54,542 nucleotides of DNA, taken from Lentisphaeraceae bacterium. Lineage in GTDB: Bacteria; Verrucomicrobiota; Kiritimatiellia; RFP12; DVOR01. This document shows positions 11,347-20,130 of this stretch, piece by piece. The notes below the pieces were generated by a model that saw nothing but the letters and a program-made list of their open reading frames with translations, searched no databases and had not been told where the DNA came from. Each line of letters starts with the position of its first letter. The first letter of the stretch is position 1. The translations under genes and the position numbers were made by a program. The stretch covers positions 1 through 54,542 of the forward strand of contig SFJE01000010.1 of assembly GCA_004555175.1 (NCBI GenBank), in the 5' to 3' direction.

Positions 11347-13605
11347 ATGATGCGCAAGACAATTACAGCCGCGCTGGTGGGAAACCCGAACACGGGCAAG
11401 TCGACCTTCTTTAATGCGTGGACGGGAATGCACCAGGTGACGGGGAACTGGCCGGGAGTCACGGTGGAGAAGCTCTTGGGCGATGTGGCGCTGAGCAATG
11501 GCGAGCACGTCACGGTGGTGGATCTGCCGGGGATTTACTCGCTGCACGCGGTCTCGGAGGACGAAAAGGTGGCCTCGGACTACGCGCGCAGCGGGGTGGC
11601 GGACCTGATTATCAATGTGGTGGACGCGGTGAACCTGGAGCGCAACCTCTACCTGACGTTGGCCTTGGCCGAGCTGGGCAAGCCGATGGTGGTGGTGCTG
11701 ACGATGGTGGATATTCTCAAGCGCCAGGGCTTTAACGTGAACATTCCCGAGCTCTCAAAGCGCTTGGGCGTGCCGGTGGTGACAGGCGATGTGCACAAGC
11801 GAAATCGGCGGCAGGCATTGGAGCGGGCCATCTTGGAGGCGTTGGCCACCAAGCAGCGGCCGCCGCGCGTGATCTACCCGGTCTCGCTGAACAAGGCCTT
11901 TATGCAGGCCCATCGCGAGGGTGAGCCAGAGGTGCTGGCCCTGCACCGGCTCGAGGGCATCATCCCCGGCGCGGAGGCGACCATCGCGCAGGTGGAGGAG
12001 GTGCTGGGCACCACCCCCGATGTGCTCATCGCCGACGCGCGCTACGATAAGATCGCCGAGATCCACGCGGGCATCGTCAAGCAGGTGGGCCACGCGCGCA
12101 CCGAAGTCGGGCGGACGCTCGACCGCTTTGCGCTGCATCGCTGGCTGGGCATCCCCATCTTCCTGGGGATGATGTATCTGCTCTTCTGGTTCACTCAGGT
12201 GGTCGGAGGCTGCTTTATCGACTTCTTTGACGGCCTGGGCGATGCGCTCTTCGTGACAGGGTTGGGGAATGTGCTTGCCCTCTGCCACGCCCCCGAGTGG
12301 CTCATCACGCTATTGGCCGATGGTCTGGGCACTGGCGTGCAGACGGTCATGACCTTCATTCCGCCGGTCTTCTTCATCTTCCTGGGGCTCTCGCTCTTGG
12401 AGGACTCGGGCTATATGGCCCGCGCGGCCTATGTGATGGATCGCTTCATGCGCCTGTTGGGGCTGCCAGGGAGCGCCTTTGTGCCGATGCTCGTGGGCTT
12501 TGGCTGCACAGTACCGGCCATTATGGCCACGCGCACCCTCTCCAATCGCCGCGACCGTCTGCTGACCATCTTTATGACGCCCTTTATGAGCTGCGGGGCG
12601 CGCTTGCCCGTCTATGCGCTCTTTGGGGCGGCCTTCTTCGGGGCGGCCTCGGGGGCGATGGTCTTCGCCATCTATCTCTGTGGCATTGTGCTGGCGGTAC
12701 TCACCGGGCTACTCTTGAAGTGGACGCTCTTTGTGGGCGACCCGGCCCCCTTCGTGCTGGAGCTGCCGCTCTACCACATCCCGCGCGCCGGGACCGTGCT
12801 CAAGCAGGCTTGGGAGCGCCTGGCCCGCTTCCTCTTCCGCGCCGGCAAGGTGCTGGTGGTGATGGTCCTCTTCCTGAGCATTTGCAACAAGGTTACCTTC
12901 AAGAGCCCCTTCACCGAAGCGCCCGCGCCGGCCGTCGAAGCCGTGGAAGCCGCTAGCGAAGCCGAAGATGCTGAGGCTCCAGAGATCTCCGCCATCGAGT
13001 TCATCGGGCGCGCTATCTCACCAGTCTTTGCGCCGATGGGCGTGGATCGGGATAACTGGCAGGGTTCGGTGGCCCTCATCGTCGGGCTCTTCGCCAAGGA
13101 ACAGGTCATCTCCTCGCTCAACTCCCTCTACGCGATTAGCGAAGGGGGCGAGGAAGAAGAGGCCGGCCACGCAGAGAGCTGGGCCGATGCGCGGGCCACC
13201 TTCAAGGAGGGCGTCGGTGAGGCCATCGCCACCGTGCCAGAGGCACTCAAGGGGCTCTTCGTCGAGGCTGGCGAAGAAGAGGAAGAGAATGCCGGGCTGA
13301 TGGAGGTGTTGCGGCGGAAGTTCGACCGCGATTCCAACCGTGCCTTCGCCTACCTCCTCTTCGTGCTGCTCTATGTGCCGTGCCTAGCCGCCATCGCCAC
13401 CATTATCCGCGAGATTGGCGTGGCCTTCTCCTCCATCCTCTTCGGCTACTTGACGTTGCTGGGCTGGTGCGTGGCCACGCTCTACTTCCAAGTGACCACC
13501 GGTCACTCGCTGCTCTGGATTGCCGTGGCCTGCGCCTTCCTTGCCGCCACCGCCACCTTCTTCTACGGCCTGGGACGCAAGCTGAAGGTCAAGCTCGTCA
13601 TCTAA
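11347..13605 (+). CDS. feoB: FeoB ferrous iron transporter
   Basis: A 752-residue inner-membrane Fe(II) permease with an N-terminal G domain. G1 is GNPNTGKST (12-20), G3 is DLPG (59-62), G4 is TMVD (119-122) and a helical GDI-like segment follows. The membrane part carries the Gate motifs, with GFGCTVPAIMATRTL, MSCGARLPVYALF and later FAKEQVISSLNSLYA. Two acidic, alanine-rich insertions lie between membrane helices (about residues 520-545 and 595-660, the second with GGEEEEAGH and EEEEEN), longer than in common FeoB. ATG-ATG begins 3 bp after feoA. Presence with rubrerythrin suits a low-oxygen life. Confidence 0.96.
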   Translation: MMRKTITAALVGNPNTGKSTFFNAWTGMHQVTGNWPGVTVEKLLGDVALSNGEHVTVVDLPGIYSLHAVSEDEKVASDYARSGVADLIINVVDAVNLERNLYLTLALAELGKPMVVVLTMVDILKRQGFNVNIPELSKRLGVPVVTGDVHKRNRRQALERAILEALATKQRPPRVIYPVSLNKAFMQAHREGEPEVLALHRLEGIIPGAEATIAQVEEVLGTTPDVLIADARYDKIAEIHAGIVKQVGHARTEVGRTLDRFALHRWLGIPIFLGMMYLLFWFTQVVGGCFIDFFDGLGDALFVTGLGNVLALCHAPEWLITLLADGLGTGVQTVMTFIPPVFFIFLGLSLLEDSGYMARAAYVMDRFMRLLGLPGSAFVPMLVGFGCTVPAIMATRTLSNRRDRLLTIFMTPFMSCGARLPVYALFGAAFFGAASGAMVFAIYLCGIVLAVLTGLLLKWTLFVGDPAPFVLELPLYHIPRAGTVLKQAWERLARFLFRAGKVLVVMVLFLSICNKVTFKSPFTEAPAPAVEAVEAASEAEDAEAPEISAIEFIGRAISPVFAPMGVDRDNWQGSVALIVGLFAKEQVISSLNSLYAISEGGEEEEAGHAESWADARATFKEGVGEAIATVPEALKGLFVEAGEEEEENAGLMEVLRRKFDRDSNRAFAYLLFVLLYVPCLAAIATIIREIGVAFSSILFGYLTLLGWCVATLYFQVTTGHSLLWIAVACAFLAATATFFYGLGRKLKVKLVI

Positions 13606-13613
13606 AGCGCCAA

Positions 13614-13652
13614 GGCCTCCGGCGCTGAGCGAACTCGCTTCGCCCGGAGGCC
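13614..13652. repeat. Hairpin after feoB
   Basis: GGCCTCCGG (13614-13622) pairs with CCGGAGGCC (13644-13652) around an inner AGCGA/TCGCT. There is no T run, so it may be a mosaic repeat rather than a terminator. A second small hairpin GCACAC-GTGTGC follows at 13689-13705. Confidence 0.55.
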
Positions 13653-13732
13653 CCCTCCCCCACCCCTACCCCCAAAACCGAAACCATTTGCACACGCTCC
13701 GTGTGCGCCTAGGGCCCCCGTTGCCCTTTTTC

Positions 13733-13762
13733 TTGAACCCTGGGGTTAGCCTTCTCTAAATA
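13733..13762 (+). promoter_or_regulatory. Promoter of the outer-membrane protein gene
   Basis: TTGAAC (13733-13738), an 18-bp spacer and TAAATA (13757-13762), 23 bp before the ATG. AAAGGA serves as ribosome binding site. Confidence 0.5.
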
Positions 13763-13785
13763 CACCCCAAGAAAGGACTCCAACT

Positions 13786-14748
13786 ATGCGTTCCACTCCC
13801 CTCCTGCCCGCGTTGCTCCTGCTGGGTCTCACCGCCGCACCGCTGATGGCCGCGCCGAGCGAAGTCCCGGTCGATACTGGCCGTGCGGATGATCGCGAAG
13901 CCGCCGAACTCGAAGAGGCCTCCGGCTGGGGCTTCGAGGCCTCCATCGGCATCGATTACTGCACCAAGCAGCTGACCTATGGCCTCATCGACAACCCCCA
14001 CCCCATCCTCACCCCAGCGGTTGAACTCGCCTTCGGCCACGAAGATTGGTTCACCTTGGCCATCGGCGTGGAAGCGATCTTCGATATGACCAACTACGGC
14101 GCCAAGGAGGGCGGCTACAACGACCGCCGCTACAAGTACCAGGAGCTCGCCCCGGGCATCACCCTCTCGCGCACCTGGAAGACCGCCGACGCCATTGGCT
14201 CGGACCTCGAAACGGCCCTAAACTACACCTACGAATATCATCCCCGCACCTGCAAAAAGCCCGCCGAGGAGTTCGAGAACCCCGACACCCAGTGGCTCAA
14301 CTTTGAGATCTCGGCCCCCGACTTCTGGCTCGTGCCCACCCTGGCCATTGAATACCAGCTCGCACGCCAGGGCACTGAGGGCTATGCCGATGGCAAGGGC
14401 GCCATCTACGCCACCTTCGATGTCAGCCACACCTTCGACATTGGCGCCCCCCTCGGGCTGGATGAGGAGACCTTGACCCTCACCCCCATCGTCGGCTTCG
14501 GCATGGGCAACAAGGCCCGCAACGAGTGCGACTTCGGCGACTGGTATGAGGAGAACGAGAAATCCGCCGACACCTTCCTCCTACGTGATGGCTACGCCCG
14601 GCTAGAACTCACCTACGCGCCCATCGAGGGTCTGGAGATCACCCCCTATATCGGCTGCCACCAGCAGCTCGACTCCTCGGTCCGCGACGCGGTGGGCAGC
14701 GATGACTTCGTCGGCTACGCCGGGCTCTCCCTCTCGTACACCTTTTAA
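13786..14748 (+). CDS. Outer-membrane beta-barrel protein of unknown function
   Basis: A 320-residue protein with a clear signal peptide (hydrophobic LLPALLLLGLTAAPLMA, cleavage likely near residue 22). The mature part alternates polar and aromatic residues in strands such as FEASIGIDY, FTLAIGVEAIFD, WLVPTLAIEYQLA, ARLELTYAP and the last strand YAGLSLSYTF, which ends in phenylalanine as barrel proteins do. It is probably inserted by the BAM complex. It has its own promoter and RBS (AAAGGA). I do not recognise the family, and no substrate can be named. Confidence 0.75.
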   Translation: MRSTPLLPALLLLGLTAAPLMAAPSEVPVDTGRADDREAAELEEASGWGFEASIGIDYCTKQLTYGLIDNPHPILTPAVELAFGHEDWFTLAIGVEAIFDMTNYGAKEGGYNDRRYKYQELAPGITLSRTWKTADAIGSDLETALNYTYEYHPRTCKKPAEEFENPDTQWLNFEISAPDFWLVPTLAIEYQLARQGTEGYADGKGAIYATFDVSHTFDIGAPLGLDEETLTLTPIVGFGMGNKARNECDFGDWYEENEKSADTFLLRDGYARLELTYAPIEGLEITPYIGCHQQLDSSVRDAVGSDDFVGYAGLSLSYTF

Positions 14749-14751
14749 GGC

Positions 14752-14779
14752 GACAGTCGACAGTTGACAGTCGACAGGG
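14752..14779. repeat. Heptad array (GACAGTC type)
   Basis: Four 7-bp units, GACAGTC GACAGTT GACAGTC GACAGGG, starting 4 bp after the barrel protein stop. Member of the family described in the findings. Confidence 0.85.
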
Positions 14780-14884
14780 CGCGTAGCCGCGACGGACAAG
14801 CCTGCCACACCGCTCGCGCCAACCTCTTTAATAACGCAAACTCCTAAGGAAGACGCCTAAGACAACTCCACAATAAGATACACC

Positions 14885-14918
14885 ACGGCCGCGGGTCTCT
14901 CTCCCCCGCGGCCGTTTT
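14885..14918 (+). terminator. Rho-independent terminator
   Basis: An 11-bp stem (14885-14895 with 14905-14915) is followed by TTTTCTTT. It lies 137 bp after the barrel protein stop. Confidence 0.75.
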
Positions 14919-15074
14919 CTTTGGAGGGCATCATTGCCGAAGTGCCTGCCGGGCGCTTCGGCCGGGGTGGAGCGTCCCACGCTCCCGGGGTGTAGGGCGA
15001 GCAGCCCTACCCGGGGTTTGGGGGCGGGCCCCCAACCACCCAGCCTCCAACCCTAAGCCTCCCCCTTCATTCCC

Positions 15075-16619
15075 CTATGCTTCCGAACCGTATCGCAACT
15101 TGCGCCACGCGCGCCAGAGGGTGAAGAGGGCCGTGTGGCAGAGGCGCAGGCGGAGGGAGGGGCGGCGGCCGATGGTGAGCGCGCAGGTGCCGCCGGCGAA
15201 GCAGTAGGCCTGATACTTCTGATTGAGGTAGCGCTCCACGGCCTTGAGACGCACTGAGCCGGGGTTGCCGCGCGAGAAGTGGTGGGCGCGCAGGGGGAGG
15301 ATGCTAATCGTGTGGCCGCTGCGGCAGAGGAACTGGAAGCAGAGGTCCTCGACGTAGAGATCCCAGGGGCACTTTGGATCGAAGCGTAGCCCCCAGGCGC
15401 GGATGGCCTCGGCGTGGACAAAGAGGGCGCAGCAGTCGGTATTCTCGACGTGGTTGCCTAGGAGCGCGGCATAGGGGAGCGGCGGGGTGTTGACGTGGAA
15501 GCGCGAGCCATCGCGCTCGGAGTCGGTGAGCGTGCCAAAGGGCAGGACCAGTAACCCGGCGACGATCCGCGAACCGATGATGCCGCACGGGAAGAGGGGG
15601 TTGCGCCGCGCGAGCAGCGGGAGCGGATCCTCGCGCAGCTCGAAGTCCTCGTGCGCGAAGAGGATCCAGCCCGTGTCGGGGGGCATCGCGTCCAGGAAGG
15701 CATTGTAGCGCTCGGGGAGCGGACGGTTCTCGCGGGTGTTGTCGAAGGCCACGCGGCGGGCTGCGCGCAGGAAGGGGTTGCGCTCGATACAACGGCGGTA
15801 GCAGGGCCAATCGCGCACCGCGCTCACCACCGTCAAGGGCGCGGGCTGCGCGTAGAGCGCAGTAAAGGTGCTCGCGCGGTGAAAGCCCATCGGGCTGGCC
15901 GTGAGCGCAGGCGGGAGCAGGCCATCCAGGCAATCCTCGCTAAAGCCGCGCGCCTCCGCCGCCGACGGGAAGCGAAAGAGCGGCCGCAGACGCGAGAGGA
16001 GGTGGTCTTCAGGAAAGCGTCCCGCCAGGGGTGCGAGGAGGGACGCGGCGCGGCAGAGCCGACGCGAGCGCAGGGAGAAGCCGCCATTGAGCACGGTCAA
16101 CGCCAGCGCGTCAGCCACCACCGCGCGCCACCCGGGCGTGACATTCGGCGCACCCACATAGTCATACCGCAAAAAGCGCCCCAGCTCATCGCGCATCGGC
16201 CAGCCGTCGGCCTGAACAATCAGCACATGGCGCGTGGTAAAACGCCGGTGGAGCCGCTGAAGGCAGTCCCGGTTCATCGTCTCTAGCTGCCCGGGCAGGA
16301 GGGTCGCCTCGCGCTGGATTTCCACCCCCGCAAGACCGGCCAAGCACTCGGGCACAGCGGCCTGCGCCGGCACCACCACCACCGTCTTCATCGCCCCAAG
16401 CACCGCCCAACTCTGCCGAATGGCGAACTCAAAGGGCGCCCAGTCCGCCGCTTCCGCGCCCTGCGGGAAGGCGTAAAGCAGCAAGGTGACCTCCGGGTAG
16501 CGCCCCGGTGGCACCGCCTGCGCGCGCAGACGCGGCAGGGTCTCGGCCACGAAGGCCTCCATCGCCCGGCGCAGGGGGGCCTGCGGCAACGGTTGGGGCG
16601 GGGGCCGCCGCGGCCTCAC
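15075..16619 (-). CDS. Two-domain glycosyltransferase-like protein (DUF5672 plus GT2-like)
   Basis: A protein of about 514 residues. The N-terminal half resembles DUF5672 glycosyltransferases, with HVLIVQADGWPMRDELGRFL followed by YDYVGAPNVTPGW and LNGGFSLRSRR. The C-terminal half looks like a GT2-type domain, with NTRENRPLPERYNAFLDAM, WILFAHEDFEL and a late DLYVEDLCFQFL. No membrane helix is obvious. The GTG start overlaps the prmC stop (GTGA), suggesting translational coupling; an ATG at 16562 (495 residues) is the alternative. It is the last gene of the 18669-15075 operon. The C-terminal half might transfer a second sugar. Substrates are unknown. Confidence 0.65.
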   Translation of the reverse strand: MRPRRPPPQPLPQAPLRRAMEAFVAETLPRLRAQAVPPGRYPEVTLLLYAFPQGAEAADWAPFEFAIRQSWAVLGAMKTVVVVPAQAAVPECLAGLAGVEIQREATLLPGQLETMNRDCLQRLHRRFTTRHVLIVQADGWPMRDELGRFLRYDYVGAPNVTPGWRAVVADALALTVLNGGFSLRSRRLCRAASLLAPLAGRFPEDHLLSRLRPLFRFPSAAEARGFSEDCLDGLLPPALTASPMGFHRASTFTALYAQPAPLTVVSAVRDWPCYRRCIERNPFLRAARRVAFDNTRENRPLPERYNAFLDAMPPDTGWILFAHEDFELREDPLPLLARRNPLFPCGIIGSRIVAGLLVLPFGTLTDSERDGSRFHVNTPPLPYAALLGNHVENTDCCALFVHAEAIRAWGLRFDPKCPWDLYVEDLCFQFLCRSGHTISILPLRAHHFSRGNPGSVRLKAVERYLNQKYQAYCFAGGTCALTIGRRPSLRLRLCHTALFTLWRAWRKLRYGSEA

Positions 16620-17509
16620 GGCAGTTCGCCCTCGGCATAACGGTCGTGCCCGGCAAAGTCGCGCGCCACGACCACCTGCGTGTAGCCGGCGCACTCCAAG
16701 AGCCGCCGAAGGGCCAACCCCTGATCGTCGCCAATCTCCAGGAAGAGCCGCCCGCCCGGACGCAACGCCAGGGCCACATCTAGCACCAACTGCCGCAACA
16801 TTTCCAGTCCATCGGCCCCACCATCGAGCGCCAAGCGCGGCTCGTGCTCCCGAATCAGCGCCGGCAACGCATCGACCTCGGCCGAGGCAATGTAGGGCGG
16901 GTTCGAGACCACCAAATCAAAGCCCCCCGGTGCCAACACGCTCGCCCCATTCCCTTCCACAAAGGTGACCGCCTCGCTCAGCCCCAACGCCTGCGCATTC
17001 TCCCGCGCCAAACTCAGCGCCTCGGGCGAAAGATCCACCGCCGTAATCGCCACCGACCGCCCCTCCCGCCGCGCGGCCGCCGCCAAGGCCAGCGCAATCG
17101 CCCCCGTGCCCGTGCCGATGTCGGCCACCGCACGCGCCTCGCGCCACTGCGCACTCTTCAGCACGCGCTCGACCAGCTCCTCGGTCTCCGGCCGCGGAAT
17201 CAGCGCGCGCCGGTCAGTCTTCAACTCAATCGCGTGAAAGGGCCAATGGCCGACCACATACTGCACCGGCTCGCCCGCGGCCAGCCGGCAAAAGTCCTGC
17301 CGCAGCCGCGCCACCACGGCCTCATCCACCCCTTCGTCACGGCGCAACGCCAACCCCGGCGCGCGGATGCCGAGCGCCTCCTCCACCAAAATCTCAGCTT
17401 GGACCTGCGCCTCCTGCGCAGCAATCCCGTGGCGGCACAAATAGGCGACTCCCGCTTCCAGAAGTCGCCCTAACGTCAACGGATCCACCTCAGAAGGGCA
17501 TGTCGTCAT
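16616..17509 (-). CDS. prmC: Release factor glutamine methyltransferase
   Basis: A 297-residue SAM-dependent enzyme that methylates the GGQ glutamine of release factors RF1 and RF2. A helical N-terminal domain (1-100) is followed by the Rossmann domain with GTGTG at 132-136 and the catalytic NPPY at 203-206. The family signature LIPRPETEELVE (103-114) is present. Length matches PrmC/HemK. The start lies inside the end of the DUF3127 gene (20-bp overlap) and the stop overlaps the following GTG. Confidence 0.95.
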   Translation of the reverse strand: MTTCPSEVDPLTLGRLLEAGVAYLCRHGIAAQEAQVQAEILVEEALGIRAPGLALRRDEGVDEAVVARLRQDFCRLAAGEPVQYVVGHWPFHAIELKTDRRALIPRPETEELVERVLKSAQWREARAVADIGTGTGAIALALAAAARREGRSVAITAVDLSPEALSLARENAQALGLSEAVTFVEGNGASVLAPGGFDLVVSNPPYIASAEVDALPALIREHEPRLALDGGADGLEMLRQLVLDVALALRPGGRLFLEIGDDQGLALRRLLECAGYTQVVVARDFAGHDRYAEGELP

Positions 17510-17849
17510 CCGTCACCGTATCCGCCACAAAATCCTCCGGCGGCTGAGGAATCGGCTCGGAGGAGGACCCATCGACATCCAGCCGCTCGATCTTGAAGGC
17601 CTGCAGGTCGGTGTAATAGCGCTCCTTATAGAGGTTACCACGCAGGGAGAAGGTGACGCGCACCTTGTCGCCGGGCTTGAAGCTATCGAGGAGCGCGCAG
17701 TTATTCTGCACCACCGCGAACTTAATATCCTGCGGATAGCGATCATCCTCCTCGGTCACCACAAACTCGCGCTTGCGGAAGCCACTCTGAAAGGTGACCA
17801 AATCCATCAGCACCTTCATGGTGCCCTCTAACTCAAAAGACTTACTCAT
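17490..17849 (-). CDS. DUF3127 OB-fold protein with an SSB-like acidic tail
   Basis: A 119-residue protein. It fits the DUF3127 family: an N-terminal strand-rich domain with FRKREFVVTEEDDRYPQDIKF, GDKVRVTFSLRG and a final strand DLQAFKIERLD. A flexible proline-rich linker leads to VTDDDMPF at the extreme C-terminus, close to the DDDIPF tip of single-stranded DNA-binding protein, which recruits repair proteins. This suggests a nucleic-acid role, but no activity is established here. It precedes prmC with a 20-bp overlap. No clear strong ribosome site is seen. Confidence 0.8.
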   Translation of the reverse strand: MSKSFELEGTMKVLMDLVTFQSGFRKREFVVTEEDDRYPQDIKFAVVQNNCALLDSFKPGDKVRVTFSLRGNLYKERYYTDLQAFKIERLDVDGSSSEPIPQPPEDFVADTVTDDDMPF

Positions 17850-17898
17850 CGTCTTGCCTACTTTCTAATCGTCTATCCGCCGACTTCCGTCGTCTCCC

Positions 17899-18669
17899 CT
17901 ATTCGTGCCAATCTTCCAAAATCCAGCGGCAGGGACGAACGGCATGGTGCCGCTTCTTGCCCCAAAACCCGGCCACTGCCTGATCCGGATCGGGATTACC
18001 ATGGAAGACCAAGACGCGCGTATTCGGCTTGCGCGGCGTCAGGAAAAGATTCAGCGGGAAGGGCAACACACAGGTGCGCTTAAAGCTCTTGATCCACTGC
18101 TCGGGCCACCAGTGAACCTCGCCGGCAGCGTGCGTCATAAAGGCCTGCTCGGTGGGATACTTGCTGTGGTCGACCGCGTCGGCCATCTCGCGCAAGAAAG
18201 TTTCGTAGATGTAGTTGCTCTTCCCCGCCTCAAAGCGGAAACACGAGGAGTTGCCAATCTTCGGCCGCGGACGGAAAAGCCGCTTACGCAGCTCCACCCA
18301 GTTGTGGATAATGCAAAACTTCCCCGGCAGATAATCAAAGAGGCAATCAATATCCTGCTGAATCACCACATCCACATCAAAGAAGAGCGTCGGCCCCTGC
18401 AGCCCGGCCAACCCATCGCGGAAGAGACAGAGCTTCACAAAGATATTCGGCCAAGGCCCCTGCGGCAATACCGCCTCTCCAGGGCACTCCGGCAGCGGCT
18501 GCGCATCAATCCCCTCCGCCAACCCCGTTGCGTCATCCGTAAAGCAGACAAACCGGAACGGCCGGTGCAAGTGGCGCTTCACCGAGGCATATAATGTGTT
18601 GGTAAAGGAGACTGGATAACGCTTGCCCCACTTAAGGCAAACAATGTTTACTTGCGCTTGCTCTGCCAT
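17899..18669 (-). CDS. Glycosyltransferase with a DVD motif, GT8-like
   Basis: A 256-residue cytoplasmic protein. It begins VNIVCLKWGKRYPVSFTNTLYASVKRH in the style of GT8-like or capsule glycosyltransferases, has RFVCFTDD and then the metal-binding LFFDVDVVIQQDIDCLFDY. Later landmarks are IIHNW, NSSCFRFEAG and EQAFMTH. It probably transfers a sugar from a nucleotide donor; the acceptor is unknown. It is the first gene of the reverse operon that continues into DUF3127 and prmC, with AAGGAG about 9 bp before ATG. Confidence 0.75.
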   Translation of the reverse strand: MAEQAQVNIVCLKWGKRYPVSFTNTLYASVKRHLHRPFRFVCFTDDATGLAEGIDAQPLPECPGEAVLPQGPWPNIFVKLCLFRDGLAGLQGPTLFFDVDVVIQQDIDCLFDYLPGKFCIIHNWVELRKRLFRPRPKIGNSSCFRFEAGKSNYIYETFLREMADAVDHSKYPTEQAFMTHAAGEVHWWPEQWIKSFKRTCVLPFPLNLFLTPRKPNTRVLVFHGNPDPDQAVAGFWGKKRHHAVRPCRWILEDWHE

Positions 18670-18698
18670 AGCCTTGAACTCCTTGCTAATACACCCGC

Positions 18699-18728
18699 AT
18701 TATAAACCATCCACCCCGTGAAACGCAA
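18699..18728 (-). promoter_or_regulatory. Promoter of the GT-DUF3127-prmC operon
   Basis: On the reverse strand: TTGCGT (18728-18723), an 18-bp spacer and TATAAT (18704-18699), 30 bp before the ATG at 18669. Confidence 0.65.
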
Positions 18729-18837
18729 GCGCGCGACCGCAGGGCCCCCTCACGCGTAATGCGTCAATAGAAAAGTGCACCGAAGGAGTGATAAGTGGCT
18801 GGGGTGATGTGTCATTGAGGTGTGCACCGAGGGGGGG

Positions 18838-18881
18838 CTTTTCTGGGGGGCGGGCGGCTAGCCGCCCGCCCCCCAGAAAAG
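18838..18881. terminator. Perfect 44-bp palindrome after the transposase gene
   Basis: Each 22-bp half is the exact inverse of the other, centred on GGCT-AGCC, with a G/C-rich core and CTTTTCT / AGAAAAG ends. It starts 1 bp after the transposase stop and inside the IS, so it can terminate transcription in both directions and shield the element. Confidence 0.85.
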
Positions 18882-18882
18882 A

Positions 18883-20010
18883 TTAGGATTTCTGCGTAGA
18901 AAAGAGCTTTTTTAGGGTGTGTTCACAGGCGCGACGAAGTTGAATGGCGTTGATGGGGGGAGGTGGGGGTTGGGGGATGAGTTCATTGAGGCGGGTATAG
19001 GGGGTGCGGGGGATGTCGATGGTGCGATGGTAGCGGAGGCCGGGGGCGTCGGTACGGCGGGTTTTGGCGAGTTGGCGGGTGCAGGGGATGGCGTAGTTGT
19101 GGAGGGTGGACCATTGGTCGCAGAGGTCGGTGAGGGCGGAGAGCTGGGTGTAATCATCGAAGCGGAGGTCGCCGAAGAGGGCGCGGACGATGGAGCTGTT
19201 CTTTTGTTCGATGCGGTGGTTGTCGTTCTTGTGGTAGGGGCGCGAGCGGGTGATGCGGACGTTGGGGTAGTGGGTTTTGAGGAAGGCGAGGAGGTGGTGG
19301 TTGATGAACTCGCTACCGTTGTCGATGTGGATGACTTTGGGAGGGAAGGGGAGGCGCTCGAAGAGATGGGCGAGGGCGTTGGTGGTGGCTTCCGCGCCGC
19401 GGTTCCAGCAGGGGGCGAGGCCGTCCCACTGGGTGACCGCGTCAGTGATGTGGAGGATCCAGAAGAAGCTTTCGCGCATATCGCCGCCGCAGAGGGCGAC
19501 GGTATCGACCTGTAGAATGCCAGGGCCACCGGTCTCTTCGAGCGAGCCTGGACCGGCGGGGATTTGGGCCGCGAGGGCGGCTTTGCTGCCGGATCGTTTG
19601 TTGGCACTGCGAGGGTGGTTGAAGCGGTGGAGGCGAAGGATGCGTTCCATCGTGGAAGCACTCATTCGTAGGAGTTCGGCGACTATGGTCTCGGGGATTT
19701 CGCCATAGACTTCGGCATAGTCTTGAAGGGCCTTGGACATCGTCGCGTGGAGGTATTTGGGGCAGAGCAGCCCCATCGCTAGCCAGATGCGGACAAGGCG
19801 TTCGCGCGCCTCTTTGGAGTAAACCGGACGACGGCCCTTGTGTTTTCGATACCGTCGCTTACCGTTCAGAAGTCGGATGACATACTTGCGCGACAAGCCC
19901 GTCATACGTACCACTGATGAAATGAGCACAGTGCGTTCTGAGCGTCGTTTAGTTCTGGAATAAAAGCGTCTTAGACGGACCATACCTTCTCTTTTGAATT
20001 GAACTTTCAT
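18883..20010 (-). CDS. DDE transposase with integrase core domain
   Basis: A 375-residue transposase. The N-terminus has helix-turn-helix segments (SSVVRMTGLSRKYVIRLLNG). The rve-type catalytic core has D169 (LQVDTV), D230 (IHIDNGSEF) and E268 (HRIEQKN), a D-D-37-E arrangement typical of integrase-like transposases including IS481. The chosen ATG at 20010 has GGGAAG 5 bp upstream; an upstream in-frame start at 20031 lies in the terminal repeat. The frame is intact, so the element may be active. A decayed homologue lies at 1525-2020. Confidence 0.9.
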   Translation of the reverse strand: MKVQFKREGMVRLRRFYSRTKRRSERTVLISSVVRMTGLSRKYVIRLLNGKRRYRKHKGRRPVYSKEARERLVRIWLAMGLLCPKYLHATMSKALQDYAEVYGEIPETIVAELLRMSASTMERILRLHRFNHPRSANKRSGSKAALAAQIPAGPGSLEETGGPGILQVDTVALCGGDMRESFFWILHITDAVTQWDGLAPCWNRGAEATTNALAHLFERLPFPPKVIHIDNGSEFINHHLLAFLKTHYPNVRITRSRPYHKNDNHRIEQKNSSIVRALFGDLRFDDYTQLSALTDLCDQWSTLHNYAIPCTRQLAKTRRTDAPGLRYHRTIDIPRTPYTRLNELIPQPPPPPINAIQLRRACEHTLKKLFSTQKS

Positions 20011-20130
20011 AGGCTTCCCTTTAGTGCACACATCTATGACGCATAGGGAATACCACGCTTTTGCGTTCGGTGCACATAACTATGACGTATCACGCACGTG
20101 AGCGACAGCGAGCACCTCACCCCCATTTTA

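Larger units (their letters stand above)
14749..15074. other. Intergenic region between convergent genes, hairpin-rich
   Basis: No gene seen. It holds a heptad array (14752-14779), a CCGTCGCG-GCTA-CGCG-type hairpin (reverse strand, 14780-14795), the terminator at 14885-14918 and a cluster of three hairpins at about 14968-15040: GGAGCGT/ACGCTCC, GTAGGGC/GCCCTAC and GGGGGC/GCCCCC. Confidence 0.65.
18756..20089 (-). mobile_element. Intact insertion sequence of IS481-like type, about 1.33 kb
   Basis: The ends carry two related repeats on each side. Left: GCGTCAATAG-N4-GTGCACCGAA (from 18761) and GTGTCATTGA-N3-TGTGCACCGA (from 18809). On the right the same motif is inverted at about 20018-20045 and 20067-20089. 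TCACGC at 18750-18755 and 20090-20095 may be a 6-bp target duplication. The flanks (CCCTCACGCG left, GCACGTGAGCGACAGCGAGC right) together resemble one hairpin-mosaic repeat, so the element seems to have landed in such a repeat. One gene is encoded, and a strong palindrome follows its stop. Exact termini are uncertain by a few bases. Confidence 0.75.
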
